Assembly: GCF_022539665.2 (NCBI RefSeq)
Contig: NC_081336.1
Span: 2,232,001-2,296,000, forward strand
DNA length: 64,000 nt
Source of the DNA: Daphnia carinata
Taxonomy: Eukaryota; Arthropoda; Branchiopoda; Diplostraca; Daphniidae
Direction of reading: 5' to 3'
The position numbers were made by a program, and so were the translations under genes. Positions 43,009 to 61,800 of this stretch are shown piece after piece (the first letter of the stretch is position 1; every line of letters starts with the position of its first letter). The notes under the pieces were generated by a model that saw only the letters and a list, made by a program, of their open reading frames with translations, had not been told where the DNA came from and did not search any database.

Positions 43009-43751
43009 GTATGAAATGTAAGATTCACGCGAAAAGCAATGCGTTAATTTCTATTCGGTTTCATAAGAATCATGTTGCACAAAAACGACAGATTACTCAA
43101 AAATCAGAAACAACTGATCAAATGGAAAACTATGCAACACGACCAAGTAGTTAAAATACGATAACAAAACTATTGAAAACTGAAACGCTTTCCTATGTAA
43201 GTAAGGCTATGCTTTAATAGTCAAAACAGACATGAAGGATACGATGGGAATCACAACTACGAACCGCCTGACCATTTGCGGATCCACTCATCAACACAGA
43301 ATATTTGTGCGATCGTCGAAAAGTGTTTCACTTCAATACAACGTTCGAAGTGTATTTCGTCTGCTTTTCATTCGCCATCTTTGTGCTTGCCTACAAAGAT
43401 TGAGAAAGCAGGGACATATACTAAACGGCAGATGGCTCTACTGACAGCTTGCCTCCTTTGTAAAGTTCTCTTCACGGCTGTTTTGGGTATTTTTTTTTTT
43501 TCAGAATTTGACATTTTTCCTGCCTTTGGTATTTAACAACCATCATTTCATCTCTCATTGAACTATTCATTTTTTCGTTTTATATTGAAACTGAAAAAAT
43601 GGTTAAGTTGTAAAGAAATCTGATTTGATACGAGCTACGTTAAACTTGGGCCTGTACCAGATAAAGGTTAGTTTCTGTTGAAAAGAATTTTTTGTTTCCA
43701 GACAACGGATGTATGTGTGCCCATTTTTCTCTAGACATTCCTACGTATCAA
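43009..43751. promoter_or_regulatory. Divergent region between SLC25A44 and YTHDC1
   Basis: Contains both promoters and any noncoding first exons. A possible spliced YTHDC1 leader exon may lie near 43600-43680 (donor GTTAGT near 43671), but this is not certain. Overlapping frames at 43232-43536 have no recognised product. Confidence 0.45.
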
Positions 43752-46700
43752 ATGGCGAAAGATAAGAAATGCAAATCCCTAAAGGTATGGTGAATCTTTC
43801 ACCCATCAAACCCATCAGTGAAACTTAGTATTTTTCAATTTAGGAGAATTTGGAAGTGCTCCAACTTCATAGTGATCAAACATCAGAGGATATCAGTCTC
43901 ACTTCAAGCGAAGAGGCTGAACTTATGAAAGTTCAGTCTGTCGATGATTGTGTATCAAAAAAAATTCCCCAGGATAATTCTTCTTTGTCCTGGGAAGTAC
44001 GGGAAGGTGTTGAGATAACACTTACTGCCCAACCTGAAGATACTGTTGTAGGGGAAGAACGATTAGACATTACAGAGGTCTCAATTGAATTTCTAGTTGT
44101 CATAGGAAAACTAATTTTTCATTTTAACCATCATGTAGACCGAAGATCAGGTGGATGATGATGACCTGGACACTAGAAGCGAAATTAGTTCTTCTCCCAG
44201 AGTATCAAACCAACAAAGCTCACCTCTTTCGTCAGAGTCTTCATCATCTCATTCTGGTTCAGGTAAAAAATGCTTGTTTCTTGGGTCTATCTAATTAATT
44301 ATAATCATATGGTTTTTCAGAAAAAGAAGATGGAGATGAAGAAGGGCGGGGGCACAAAAGGAAACGCAAGCAATCCAAGTGCACTGTCAACGACAAAAGT
44401 GTGTCGGATGATTCTTTACCTGACGTTTCAACTAATAATTTTGACCAACGTTTTATAGATTCTTCACCGAAACGTCCAAAGTCAGAGGGAGACGGAAAAT
44501 CAAAGAAATATGGTGAAATGTGTTATAAGCTTTAATTTGTTGATAAATTGCTCAAGTTTAGAATTTCGTTATCAGACTATTCCACGAAACTTAATTACCT
44601 TTTCCGCGATGCACGATTTTTCCTAATGAAGAGCAACAATCCCGAAAATATTTCTTTAGCAAAATCTAAAGGTTTGTCCGAGTTGTTTGTGTTTTTTTCT
44701 TCGTTTGATAAATTAAAAAATTTTATTTTTACAAAAGGTGTATGGTCGACGCCTCCACAAAATGAAGCTAAACTAAATCAGGCCTTTCGTCAATGTCGCA
44801 ATGTGTTGCTTATTTTCTCTGTCAAGGAGAGCGGTAAATTCTGCGGCTTTGCACGACTCTCAATTGAATCCCGAAGAGATGCCAGCCCAGTTCAGTGGAT
44901 TCTTCCTCCAGGACTATCTTCGAGAGCATTGGGTGGTGTATTCCAGATTGATTGGATATCCAAGTAATATCGTCTACTATTGTTCGTTAAGGTGGACAGA
45001 TTAATGTTTTCCTCTCACTTCTTATTACGTGTTAACTCACAGGAAAGATTTGTCGTTCACCCGCGTGATGCATCTGTACAATCCATGGAATGAAGGCAAA
45101 CCTGTGAAAATTGGTCGTGATGGACAGGTTTCATTCGCTTGAAAAGCCCACACAGATGGGCTTTATTTCTTTTTCAACCAAAATCAGCATAAATTAAGTG
45201 GGTTTTGTCGATTTTCAGGAAGTGGAAAACCACGTAGGGGAGGAATTGTGTCGCCTTTTTTCCGAAGATCCAGATGTGCAATGGTCCACTGTTTTGCGAC
45301 GCTCCAAGGAATCTGCTCGCCGCATACAAGTGGCTAACGGAGGTGTCCGTCCACGAGGCCCGATGGCTCCCTTACAGCTGCAGCAGCAGCAACAACAGCA
45401 GCATCAACAACAACAACAACATCAACAACAAGGAGGACGACGAGGGTTCCGCGACCGGAATCGAAGCCGTGGCGGATTCGGCTCGGGCCGTTCTGGCGAC
45501 AGTCACGACATGGGGAGGTACACGGCTCAAACCAACCAAAAGACTCTCCATTCTTCCATGTGGACCTTTAGTGTAATGTGTGCCTCTCCAACGTTCCGTC
45601 GATGGCTCGTGCGGAGCGGCCAAGGCTTCCGAGTCTCGTGACCTATCTAAAGTGACCGTTGGTTGTTCCTTTGTTCGACATCGTCTAAAATCTGCTGTGC
45701 TTCCACAAAATGTAGAAAGTGCGTGCGTGTCACACAAGTGTTGTATAGTTCCATCTATGATGGACATGGGGTGATTCCTTATTTGACTTAACGTCCCGTT
45801 TCGTATCGATTAAGAACTCCCCAAAAGCGGAAAAGTGAAAGTTTTGAAAGGAATTTGGCAGGAAGGGGGGGGGAATGAAAAGAAAGAAAAGAAAGAGAGA
45901 GAGAAAGGAAAAAAGGACATTTGATTGCATGAAGCTCTATCCTTCTTCTAAAAAAAATTTATTAAAAAAAAAGGAAGACTCATAGCTACCTAAGACGGGC
46001 GCTAAGTGTTGTCTGTGGCTCTGACTCCTGGTGCTAATTAGCCTATTGTGACTCGTGTTAAACCCCCCTTTTTTAAAAATAGAGGCAACCTGCGACGCCG
46101 ACAATCCAATGATGACGACTATCACCGCACCAACAGAAACCTTCAAAAGAGGGGGCGAGGTAGTTAACTCAGTTCAATCAATCAAATCACTTTGTTATTT
46201 TTTTTTCACCGAAAATGGTTGTTTTCTCTAGGATATCGTGACTTCAAAGACAACCGTCGAGAGAGATCACCCGGACTCAACCCTTACGCCATGCACCGCG
46301 AGCGAGCTTACACTGCCGTACTTAGTCTTTTGATAAACAAAATAATTTTTCTTAACTAATGTTGAATACTTTACCAGGCTTACGCTGAGTTCATGCGAGA
46401 GTATTCTTCCCTTGGACCTATCCCATATCCACCGCCGGTATTTTCCATTCTTCTTAAATCCTTAGCACTTGCAATAGTAACGTTTGTTTCTTGCTTCGTA
46501 GCCGCCATTTGAGCCGCTGTCTTCGGCGCGCTATTACGATGGGCCGGCATTACCCGAGTATCCACCTCCACCACCACCTCCTCTTCCATCGAGGTCCTCT
46601 CGTGGTGAAAGTCATCGTTCGGTAAATATTATTTAAATTTAAATAACGTTGCTAAACAGAAATTTTATGAAAACAAATTTGTACAATAGTACGAGCGTTC

Positions 46701-46779
46701 GGTTGACGAATTTCTGCGACGGACCGTGGACCGCCGTGAAGACCGCAGTCGTGAGCGACGCCTTCGCGAGCGTCGTTGA
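43752..46779 (+). CDS. YTHDC1: YTH domain-containing protein 1, nuclear m6A reader
   Basis: Binds N6-methyladenosine in nuclear RNA and affects splicing and export. Exons 43752-43784, 43844-44077, 44139-44262, 44321-44512, 44576-44671, 44738-44963, 45043-45127, 45219-45517, 46083-46159, 46232-46317, 46378-46437, 46502-46621, 46690-46779; 1722 nt, 573 residues. An acidic/Ser-rich N-terminus and basic KRKRKQ stretch precede the YTH domain (about residues 195-330): [88 protein letters not shown]. The two aromatic-cage Trp of the family (in GVWST and QWILPPG) are visible. After the domain come a Gln/His run, an RGG-like stretch, a Pro-rich piece ([15 protein letters not shown]) and an Arg/Glu-rich end, as in human YTHDC1. 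Intron 8 (565 nt) is far longer than the others. Confidence 0.94.
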
Positions 46780-47738
46780 AAACCAATTTGAAGACAAAAG
46801 AAAATAACATAGGCATGCTGCCCATTTCTGAATTTTGTTCGCCGACATTTTTGAATTAATATTTGATCCGCAAGAGGAAGGAATGAATTGTGGCACACGT
46901 AGACCTTCGTCTTGTTTCAGTATCATTGTTTTTGGCACTGTGTAAAACTTCGTCGATTTGGATTTCTGTTGCAATAAACAACGGTACCCTTTGTTTCCAT
47001 CCAATTGGCTAAAATGTGCAACTACTAGACCATAAAACCGTTGTATTACGAAAACAGCCCACCGTCAAATATGGAGAAAAAACTATTATGTAAAAAAAAA
47101 TCGGAGGAGAAAGGAATGCTAGAGCACGATATTCAAGAAGGAAGAGACCAAATTGTAGCACAAGACCGAGTGTTAAAAAAACATAACTTCTTTAAGATGA
47201 GAATGTCAAATTGAGGGAAACGTCATGATGACATTGACACTTCAATACATTCTTAGAGAATGAAAATACAAATGAAAAATAATCTATTTTTATAAAAATC
47301 GATCAATAAAAATCCAAATGAAAAACATGTTCCATAGGAACAGAACATATTTTCAGTTTGATGTTTTTTTTTTAACACTCGATCCGTCATAAAAAAAGAA
47401 GAATGTCAACTATTTACAGAAGATAAAATGCTCAAACTTTTTTTTTGGAAGAACATACTCAGGATATATATAGCTTTTCATTTGTTTGTTTTTTCTCTTG
47501 CTAAGAAGAGCTATTACGATTTTGAACCTAAAAATGTTTTGGTAGAAAATACGAAATGCAAGGAGTGGAAGGATGTTTTTAAAGCTAATGGTAAAAAATG
47601 CAAATTCTAAAATATCCAAAAATGGAGGAAACTGTCGTGAGAGAGAAAGGGTGCGGCTGAGCAATATAAAGGAAGGATGTGAAAGATAATATGCAAACGT
47701 TTGTGCAATGACACCCGACGAATCAAACTTTCTCACCT
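46780..47738. other. Convergent 3' region between YTHDC1 and GFPT
   Basis: AT-rich 3' UTR sequence of both genes. Frames at 46639-47004 and 47410-47736 on the minus strand are A/T-driven and unsupported. No RNA gene or repeat recognised. Confidence 0.5.
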
Positions 47739-53140
<5,402 letters not shown>

Positions 53141-54927
53141 TTCACAACTGGTCCTTTGGTAATGGAAGCGAGAGAGCAATAAAAACGTTTCCCAGATAAG
53201 CCTGAGAGGGTAATGTTGAAGGTTTCACGCTGCAAACGGGAATGACTTGTGTTGCTCAGGTAGACGGGTTCATATACACGGGGAACGTTGGTACAGATTG
53301 GCTAGCTGCCAATAGACTGAAAATTGGGGAAGGAGAAGCAGTCGACGGACGGAAAAGGAAGGTTGTTTTAGGTGCGCACCAACGCCATCTAGCGCTCGAT
53401 GAATCAAACTGTGGACAGTACTGGAAATGTCATGTCACATGAGTGCGTATGGTTGCATCAGACAATTTGAGCACACATTGTGAATATACACGTAACAAAT
53501 TGATAATAACACAAACAAAGTTCAAATTCAAAGAGTTTGATATTCTATATCACTATTGATGAATGCCACATAGTTGACCCGAAGTTATTAACTCTCACGG
53601 TGGCAAACAACTTTTCGGGTCCGGCCCTGATATTGGACCAATCGGCACATAGAAAGACAAAAAATATCCCTACAGACACGTAGTAATTACTGTGTGCAGT
53701 TCTGGTGGAGAGATTACAATTATCTACATCGTCACTAAATCCCTTGTCGCCTTTGCAGCCACAATTTCTTGGCTTTTTATTATTTCCATCTTGTGGAAAC
53801 GATGTGTTATCGAAATGAACTGTGTGCGTAGCAGTCGACGATCGAATTTCCTATCTCCGGCCCATAGAGCGTACGTGTTTCGACTTCTGTGCCTCTTACT
53901 GATACATTCACTGAGGATCGAATAACTCCATGGTGTGATCGGATATGATGAGATGATATGGATTTTAGGTGCATTTCCTAGATCCATCATCACGCCATTC
54001 AGTAGCCGCGAATACACTACTTCCGGGAAGCAAATGAGGTCATCCCCGAATAAAGCAAAAAAAGGAGAAAGGGATTTCTACTTAATTCAGTTCAGAAATG
54101 GTAGCAGACTGCAAAAAAGGTAGGGCAATAAGGTCATAAATGCATAACAAAGTATATTTTTATTACAGTCAAGGCTTTATGTTCCCCGCCCTGAAAGATC
54201 AAACTAGAGATAAACATAAGGTTGCAACCGGTCAAAACCGGTTTTAACCCTCTTCCTTGATCAGTGATCTATCGTTTTTTAAAGGCAAAAGCTGCTTCTC
54301 TATTGAGGAAAATGCATTATCGATTGCAAAAGGGGATCATACATTCCCTGGGAAATGTAGGAAAACCCCTGTATCAGTGACTTTTGAAATTGTGATTTGG
54401 CAACGCCTAAAGGTCGTCAGCTCTTGTTTATGGCTCATGTCAATCTTATTTCGGAATTGTTAGTTTGAACCCACTAAAAGGCCTTTGACATTCATCAACT
54501 TCGACGCAGTGGGGAAATGTGCGTTTCTTTCCCAATTAGGCACTCAAATAGCGCATTGTCTTAGTTGACGATCTGCAATATCTGAGACTGACAACCAAGT
54601 AACCTTGTTTCTAAACAATTGTTAAAGCAGGTTAATTCTTATTTTGGTAGTCGATTGAAAATGTGATTGATTAACGAAATAATGTAAAGTATACCTTAGT
54701 AATTTTTAAAAATCTATTTACAACAAAAGAAAATGATGTCTTACAAATTTTGAACAGATGGTTCATATTTACAAGGATATATTCTCTGATATATATATAT
54801 ATGTACAGTATTAATGATAAATTTTGATGTTCGAGTGAACTATCCAAAGGTAAAACATTTTCTTTGGCTATGTACATTTAACTTTGTTATAAGTCATAAA
54901 TTTTGAGATTACTTACAAATTACCAAA
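53141..54927. other. Intergenic: GFPT promoter region and 3' flank of the orphan gene
   Basis: About 1.8 kb. The GFPT promoter and 5' UTR lie at the left end. Two frames of 77 and 97 codons overlap on opposite strands at 53692-54017 without a recognisable product. A paired AACCGGT motif lies at 54226-54245 (listed separately). A short AT microsatellite is at about 54789-54802. Confidence 0.45.
54226..54245. promoter_or_regulatory. Paired AACCGGT motifs, Grainyhead-like
   Basis: AACCGGT at 54226-54232 is followed at once by the perfect 12 bp palindrome AAAACCGGTTTT at 54234-54245. AACCGGTT is the established binding consensus of Grainyhead/CP2 factors, which drive epidermal and cuticle genes. 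It lies about 1.1 kb upstream of GFPT (a chitin-pathway gene) and downstream of the orphan gene. Binding is inference. Confidence 0.35.
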
Positions 54928-55512
54928 TTACTTTTGCAGAAAATCGTCTCGAACTGGAGGTCCTTTAAGTTCGACAGCAGTGGCCGGAACCGTACGGACC
55001 CACACGGCGACTCTATGCTCTAAACTAATAAAAAGAGCTTTAAGTCGGACGTTGTGAGAATAATCAACCGGGTCTTCTGCAGGGATCAATACCTGTGCAA
55101 AGGTGTTGGATGATCCCGGTCGACGCACGCCATATTGAAGCTGGACATTGGCCCACTTCGTTCCGCAATTCTTGACGTAGCCTTGCAAATCCAAGCGGTA
55201 ACCTCCAGAATTGAAAATAGTGCCAGCATGTCCATCGATGGAGTGTGTTGGACGGAAGGCTTCTGTAATAACTTGTTTGGCAATTTTGATCTCCTTGAGG
55301 CTAAGTTGATACAAGTTGTCACCTCGATCTTCGGTAACGAAGAACGTGATGGTCGCGTCTTCACGGCGAACCTCGTAAACCAATTTCTTTGCAGGAGCGT
55401 CTTTGTTTTTCCCATGCTTCTTGGCATTCGGCTGACTGTTGTTGTAAACAAAGTCACGAAACTGTTGCAGACTCGGGTCAAGAACCTCCACGGCAGTTTG
55501 TTTCGTCTTCAT
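54928..55512 (-). CDS. Unknown intronless protein, 194 residues
   Basis: One uninterrupted frame from ATG to TAA, unusual in this intron-rich window. Not recognised. The product is moderately basic with alternating hydrophobic strands (KLVYEVRREDATITFFVTED, YRLDLQGYVKNCG, WANVQLQYGV, HRVAVWVRTVPATAVELKG) suggestive of a beta-rich fold, plus a Lys-rich loop (NAKKHGKNKDAPAKK). No signal peptide or membrane helix. Balanced codon use and a well-structured protein sequence support a real gene; a second frame of 131 codons overlaps it on the same strand but looks like a shadow. Possibly a lineage-specific gene or a retrocopy of a spliced gene. Confidence 0.65.
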   Translation of the reverse strand: MKTKQTAVEVLDPSLQQFRDFVYNNSQPNAKKHGKNKDAPAKKLVYEVRREDATITFFVTEDRGDNLYQLSLKEIKIAKQVITEAFRPTHSIDGHAGTIFNSGGYRLDLQGYVKNCGTKWANVQLQYGVRRPGSSNTFAQVLIPAEDPVDYSHNVRLKALFISLEHRVAVWVRTVPATAVELKGPPVRDDFLQK

Positions 55513-56745
55513 GTTGATAAACGTTAGTAATAAACGTGCAGTCTCGATGGTAAGTTATAATCGTGACCTTTAGTTTATACCGTACAACTAACAAACACTA
55601 TTGTTTTCTTTGCTATTTTACAGCACTTCTATTGTGTGAAGGATTTGATGTTTTCATCACGAAAAGATGTAGTATTGCCATCACGCGCAGGATTATCACG
55701 AAATTGGCAAATAACAGACGGCCGTCTGTCGAGAGATTCCCTTTGTTAAACGGAATTTGATGGGCTTTGAATTGACATTTTAGCATTTTTCAGATCGATT
55801 TTACCTTTCTACAGTTTAAACGCGTATTATTCAACCGGTTTTTCATTTTTAAAGAAAATAGTTATAGGTCAATATTCACATCAAGTCCGTTGCGGAGGTA
55901 ACGATGTCTTACCATTGTCTGAGGTTTGCGTGGAACATTTCACCGGCACGACGTTAATCATTTGATGTCTTGGCAGTATATTTTTTAAATCTTTTTTTTT
56001 TTTTTTGAACGTCTGGACAACATAACATAAATAATTTCTCGATCATCGGTTGGGTTTACTTTCTCACTCCTTGCAAATAGTGTTATTTTAATATTTTTTT
56101 CCCCTCTATTATTCTCTCACATCACACAGCCTAAATTAAAGCCCCATATTTGTTTAAAACCATTAGTTTGTGTGACGTGTGAGAGGGTTGGCCTCAAATT
56201 TCCATCCAATATTAAAAAGTAAAATAAAATTTTTGTTTTGAGACCTACAATTTTTTGGGGAGTCTAGACACTGACTAAAGTGGGGCTGTAATTATATTAA
56301 GATGTGTGTCATACCTATTTTGTTTTCTTCGATGATCCCAAGCTGTTAAAGCAATCGAATCGTGGGTAAAAATTTGTGAAGGGAAAGCAGGAAAAAAAAA
56401 TAGCAAACTACACAGCACACGCGCGGGAAAAAGAAACATGTTCGGGTACGACCCAAATTCTCTAAAAAGATTTAAAAAAAAAAAGAATAATAAAGGAGGA
56501 AGCGCCATTATACAGGAACTGGGAGTTTTGTTTGAAAGGATTAAAATAAAGGAAGAATAAGAGAGAGCATTAAAGACCAAAAAAAAAAAGAAACGTCCAA
56601 TCACAATTGATAGGACATGACGTATCATTCGTGTGGTGGTGGTAATGACTATAATAAAACATATTTTCTTTCCCTCCCCCCTTTTTTCACCGAAGAAGAA
56701 TATCCGCCGAATGTCCCATTTCCAACAGGCGTCCCTTTGACATTT
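55513..56745. other. Intergenic: orphan-gene promoter and Zasp 3' UTR
   Basis: Left part must hold the promoter of the orphan gene. The right part is probably the 3' UTR of the Zasp gene, which ends at 56746. Poly-T/poly-A runs at about 55990-56005 and 56580-56590. No other gene recognised. Confidence 0.45.
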
Positions 56746-58783
56746 TTAGCGGGCGTGGCTTTTGCACATCGGTCGGCCATTTTTGCCCAAAAAGCTCTGT
56801 CCTTCCAAGTTCTTCTTGCAAACCTATTATTATTTTTTTCCCAATGAATTAGTAAAGCGTAGAATATTAGAATTAACTCAAATCTAAATTTTACCGAACA
56901 GTTGAAACATTGGCTGTGGTAATTGTTATTCATAGCTTCAACCCAACGATCTCCAGCCTCGATCGGGTAGCCACAAGCGTAGCACTTGGTGGTGAAAAGC
57001 TCATTCCAATCTTTGAAATAAAATTAAATAATTTAAAAAAATTCCTCAATGAAAAATGAATAATAAGAATAAACAAACCAGCTTCGCAATAAGGCAGACC
57101 ATCTTCCAAATAGAAATGACTATTGCCGAAAAGTGATCCGCAGTAAGTACAAGAGAAGCATTCAGGATGAAATTGCTTGCCAATCGCATTCAAACAATCC
57201 TGTTGAATAAAAAACAAAAAGGCATTAAAAACAAAGGATTATTTTAAATGAATTGAAACATACGCCTTTGACGCGTTTTGAACAGCGAGCGCAGTTGGGA
57301 GCGAGGTGGGTCTCGAAACATCCTTCGCAATAGAGTTGCTTCTTTTCTTCGACGAATCCAATGTCGTGCAGTTCACGTTTACAATCAGGCATGGCGCAGC
57401 TGAAATGATTCGGACACCAAGTCTGGCCTAGAGCCGTCACGAACTTGCCCCTATAAAAGAAACGAAAAAACAAAAGATCATCACGGATTGAAACCAAAAA
57501 AGAAAAATTCAATCAAAACAACTGACCGAATTTGAGCTTTGCAAGAAGAACAAACGGGTACGCGAGCTCCAGCGGCTACCTGCGGATTGAGTACACCTTT
57601 GCCACGTCTGGGCGCTGACTGGATGCCTGACCCGGCTCCTTTGGGTGGTTGCGGTGCAAGTTGGGGAGCTTGGTGTTGTGCCTGGGCCGCCGCCGCCGCC
57701 GCTGCAGCCGCAGCTGCCGCCGAGCCAAAGCCTGCGAGACCGGGGTTGGATGGTTGGTGTTGATGTTGTTGTTGGTTGTGGCCACTATCTGTTTGCTTCA
57801 CTAGCGTCGTCGCATCATCATGATAGCCTAAGACACTAGGGCCAGCCTTCAATCCCGTCAGCGTCGGGTGTGGGCCCGAAGCGACGGGACTGGGCATACG
57901 AACGGGAGCTTCTACGACCGGTGTAGGTACAGGGATTTCTGCCACGGGAGCAACAACAGCGGGAGTTGGGACTGGGGGTTCAACAACATTGCCAACAGCG
58001 GGGGTAGGAGCAGCAAAAGGTGAGGGGGTGAAACCATCGAGGACAAAAGGAATTCCATCGCTATCAACCACCCCAAGCGTGTTTTGTTGTAATGGTGCGG
58101 ATGGGGGTGCAAAAGCAGGCGACACAACGTTCCGGTAAGGTTCTTCCGGCTCAGAGGGCACTGGTGGCCACACAACTCGATTGCCATTGAAATTAGCTGG
58201 TGGCATATTATTGCCACCTAATTTTTGTTTATGCCCGATCAATTATGGACAACGATTTCCGATTAACCGAATAAAACGCGACAGACACGAGGGTGACGAA
58301 TAAAATCAAGAACATACATGCAAGACAAAAGTGAGAAAGGAAGGAAATGAAATGAAAAAAAAAAAAAAGAAATCAATAAAACACATTAAGGCGCAGTTTT
58401 TTTAAAGAAAAAAAAAACATTAGTTAAAGAAGCATTGCATTTTATTTTTTTTTAATGTAAATAAGCGTGTTTTGTTCTCTATGACCCAATTTCCTTTTTT
58501 CAAAAACAGCCATTTTTTTAAAAGGCAAATAAATATTGAATTATTAATTTTTTTTTTTAAGATAAAGCCAAGCATAAATAACTGCAAAGCAAAACAAGCA
58601 ATCACACAGGGATTTAAGCAAAACCAAAATTAAATAAAAAAAAATTGTGTTTATCCAAGACGACTGGAGAAGGAGAGGGTGAGCGCGCGTGGTGTGGTAA
58701 TCGTTGTGTTTGTTAGCGAGAGAGTGTGAATGGCTTGGGCGCAGCATTGAAGGAGCGAACAACGACTCCTGCAAGAACAAGAG

Positions 58784-58817
<34 letters not shown>

Positions 58818-61800
58818 CCGTAGGAGTAGAAAGAATAAAAAAAAAAGGTAGACCGCACACGGAAAAGAGAACACACGAAGAACACGACCACAACAACAAC
58901 AACATCAACCACAAAAAAAAAAAGGGCGAGAGTATGTGTCCCGATTTTCTTTCTTTTTGTTGTTCAAATCATAAAAATCGCTAATTTTTTACGATACCTT
59001 TCGTTTTTTTTTTCTAAAAAAAAAGAGTTAACTAATTCGAAAAAGGGAAACCGATTCTAATTTTTATGTTTTCTTTACTCAAACCTGACGATGCTATAAA
59101 TCAAAGAGCTAAAATAAAGTGAGAAAACCTTACCTGATGGACGTGCAGCCGGAGTAAACGAAACCGATTTCACAGCCGGAGGGGGTGGACCGTAAACTGC
59201 AGCCGGCTATGAAAAAAAAAATAAAATTCTTTTAAAATGAATTGTTATGATTTAAAAAAAAAACAATGTGTTTGAATAAATAGAAATAAAATTGTTTGAA
59301 AGCAAAAAATGAATAATGTGCATCATGCGTGGTTAGTTTGAAAAAGCGAACTCGTTTGCGTGTGTTAATGTCCGTATACCTCGTGAGAGGTCATTTCGTT
59401 CGTGACCGCCACAGTTTCTTCAATGGTAGTAATAGTACTAGCGCTCTGGTGAACAGAAGAAGAAGAAGAAGAAGAAACGATGGTGCTCATCATTGAGCTG
59501 ATGGTATTGCTGCTCTCCACTTGTTCAAACAACTCGTCGATCTGCAGCCGCCATCATCGTTTTTGTTTTTATTAAATAGAAAGCGCGTGTTGTTGGAAAC
59601 CCAACAATTTGAAGATGTAAAAAAAAGTAAAAGGGTAAGAAAAAGAAAAATCGTGCAAAGGATTAAATCAAGAAAAAGAAACCAAATTTGCGATTGAAAC
59701 AAAAGGCACAGCAGAAAAATCGAAGCAAAACAATAGGAAATTCCCATCAACTGGAATTTTTTTTGAAAAAAATCAAGTAAAATTTAAAAAGCACGCGCAC
59801 CTCGCAATTGAAATTAGTTAATTTTTTATAAATTTTAAAAAGACCTTGACTTGCGGCTTAGCGGGAGCCGGAGCAGCCGGGAAAATTCGGACGCCTCCTA
59901 CAGGTGGAGGATGATGAGCACTGGGTGATAGAGCACTTCCTCCAAAATTCTGTTTTGTATAAAATTTTAAAAAGAAAATTTCACTCAGAAAATAATAATT
60001 GTTTAAAATAAAAGCTTACATTGGCCACCATAGTGACGGGCGAGTTGAACGACATTGGCTTGTGGGTAGGAGTTGCAGAATGGGCAAAACCTTGATGACG
60101 CTCTGTCATTGAGAAATACAATAATAATCACACAGGGCAAAAAATCAATCATCTCATTGACAAATAACTAAAATACAGACCATTAGAAACCCCACGGCAA
60201 ATAGCAACACAGAGACAAACACATCAAACTAAAATTCAAATGCACCGCAACCCGGAAGCTACACCAAATGTTTTTACTGCGTGCAATTCTTTTGAAAGCC
60301 AATCTCGACCTTACCTGAATATAAAACACTATTCTACACAATTTACACGAGAAATAAGGGATCCTGGAAAAACACGTGTTTTTTCCTTTTGAAATAATAA
60401 AATAAAAAACTAATCAAAGCTTTTGGGTTTGTTTTTTTTTGAAAGGGTTAGGCTGTTGAGTGCGGGGCATAGCCAACCTACCTTCCATGCTCGTATTTGG
60501 GGATAGGATGGGTGATGTTGGTGTCGTTGCTTCTAAAGACCGAACGGCCTGCTGATGGATGCGCTGGAAGGTGCGTGACTGAATCGTGCGAGATGCTAAG
60601 CCGCCCAAGCCCTTCTGGGCAGGCGATGCGTCGGCTGGATCAATGTCAATACCTGGCTCAGGCTCCCTCGGCGCCCGGTCGATCTCCTGCACCATCTTGA
60701 ACACTTCGCTGTTGCCAGGGTCGTAAGTCTTTTCATTCTTCTTGAAATTCACCCTACATTTTAAAGTGAAAAATTCATTAAAATTAAATTCATTTGCTAT
60801 TCGATATTGAATTTTTTTTTAAATACCCGAGAACTCCCTGGGACAGGACTTCAGCCTGGGATGACAGGGTTTCTGCGATCGATTCTTCAGAATAGAGTCC
60901 CATAGGCGAGTTGAATTGGCGGTTGACTATCTTGACACCACTGCCATCGGTTTTCTAAAAAATTATGTTAATTAATTATTAAAACATATTTACCTTCACA
61001 TGGTAGCTAAACCTTTTCGATATATGCCATCAAAACATTTGCGTTAGGTATTTCTTTGCAAGTTTAAAATTATGATTAAATGGCTCCTCCATTGTTTTCT
61101 TTAACTCTTTGACGAAGACAAACAAATGCAGGCTAGACACACAATTTTACCTTGACCGCTACGTAAGAAGCCGGGCCGGAGCCAGCGTTTCGGTATCCGG
61201 TACGGACAGCCTATGATGTACACATATTTGGTCACATCTAAATCTAAATCATTTTTTTCCTAGCAACAAACTCTTTCGCAATACATCTGGCATTCTCAAA
61301 CACACACATTGAATTGAGTAAACAAACAAACAAAAAAAAAAACGAAACTTACACTGGTGGGTTTGTTAAGGGTTAGTGACGAAGGTAATGCAGGTGCGCT
61401 GACTAGAGGTGTGCTGTTAGCGGATCGAACAGGTGGCAACGTTGGTTGAATGCGCATAACGGCCAAACGTTGAGTAAGCAATTCTTTGGCCCGGTTTGTC
61501 TCGTCGTTGGAGACACTACCATAACATTTAGGTAAACTGTTGTACGAAGAAGGGACGAAATTCGGCAAAGAATAATCTTTATCCGAAAAAGGCGGAGACG
61601 TCAGGTAGTTATTGTTGTTGTTATTGTTGAATTCACTCGATTCTTTCGTCTTTTTGTCGGGGTACGAGACGGAAGTCGGAGGCGAGTACGTGCAACGCAC
61701 GAAAGGTTTTGCCGTTAAATTCAACGATTTGTGAATCAACGGCTGCAAGAGAAAAAGAAACAAAACAAGACACGACATTGATCAAAACCCATGCAACAAG

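Noticed and set aside
53692-54017. Overlapping antisense frames of 77 and 97 codons
   Set aside because: They cover each other on opposite strands and neither has splice or similarity support.
57539-57839. Ala- and Val-rich plus-strand frames in Zasp
   Set aside because: Antisense shadows of the Ala/Gln-coding exon with GCC repeats.
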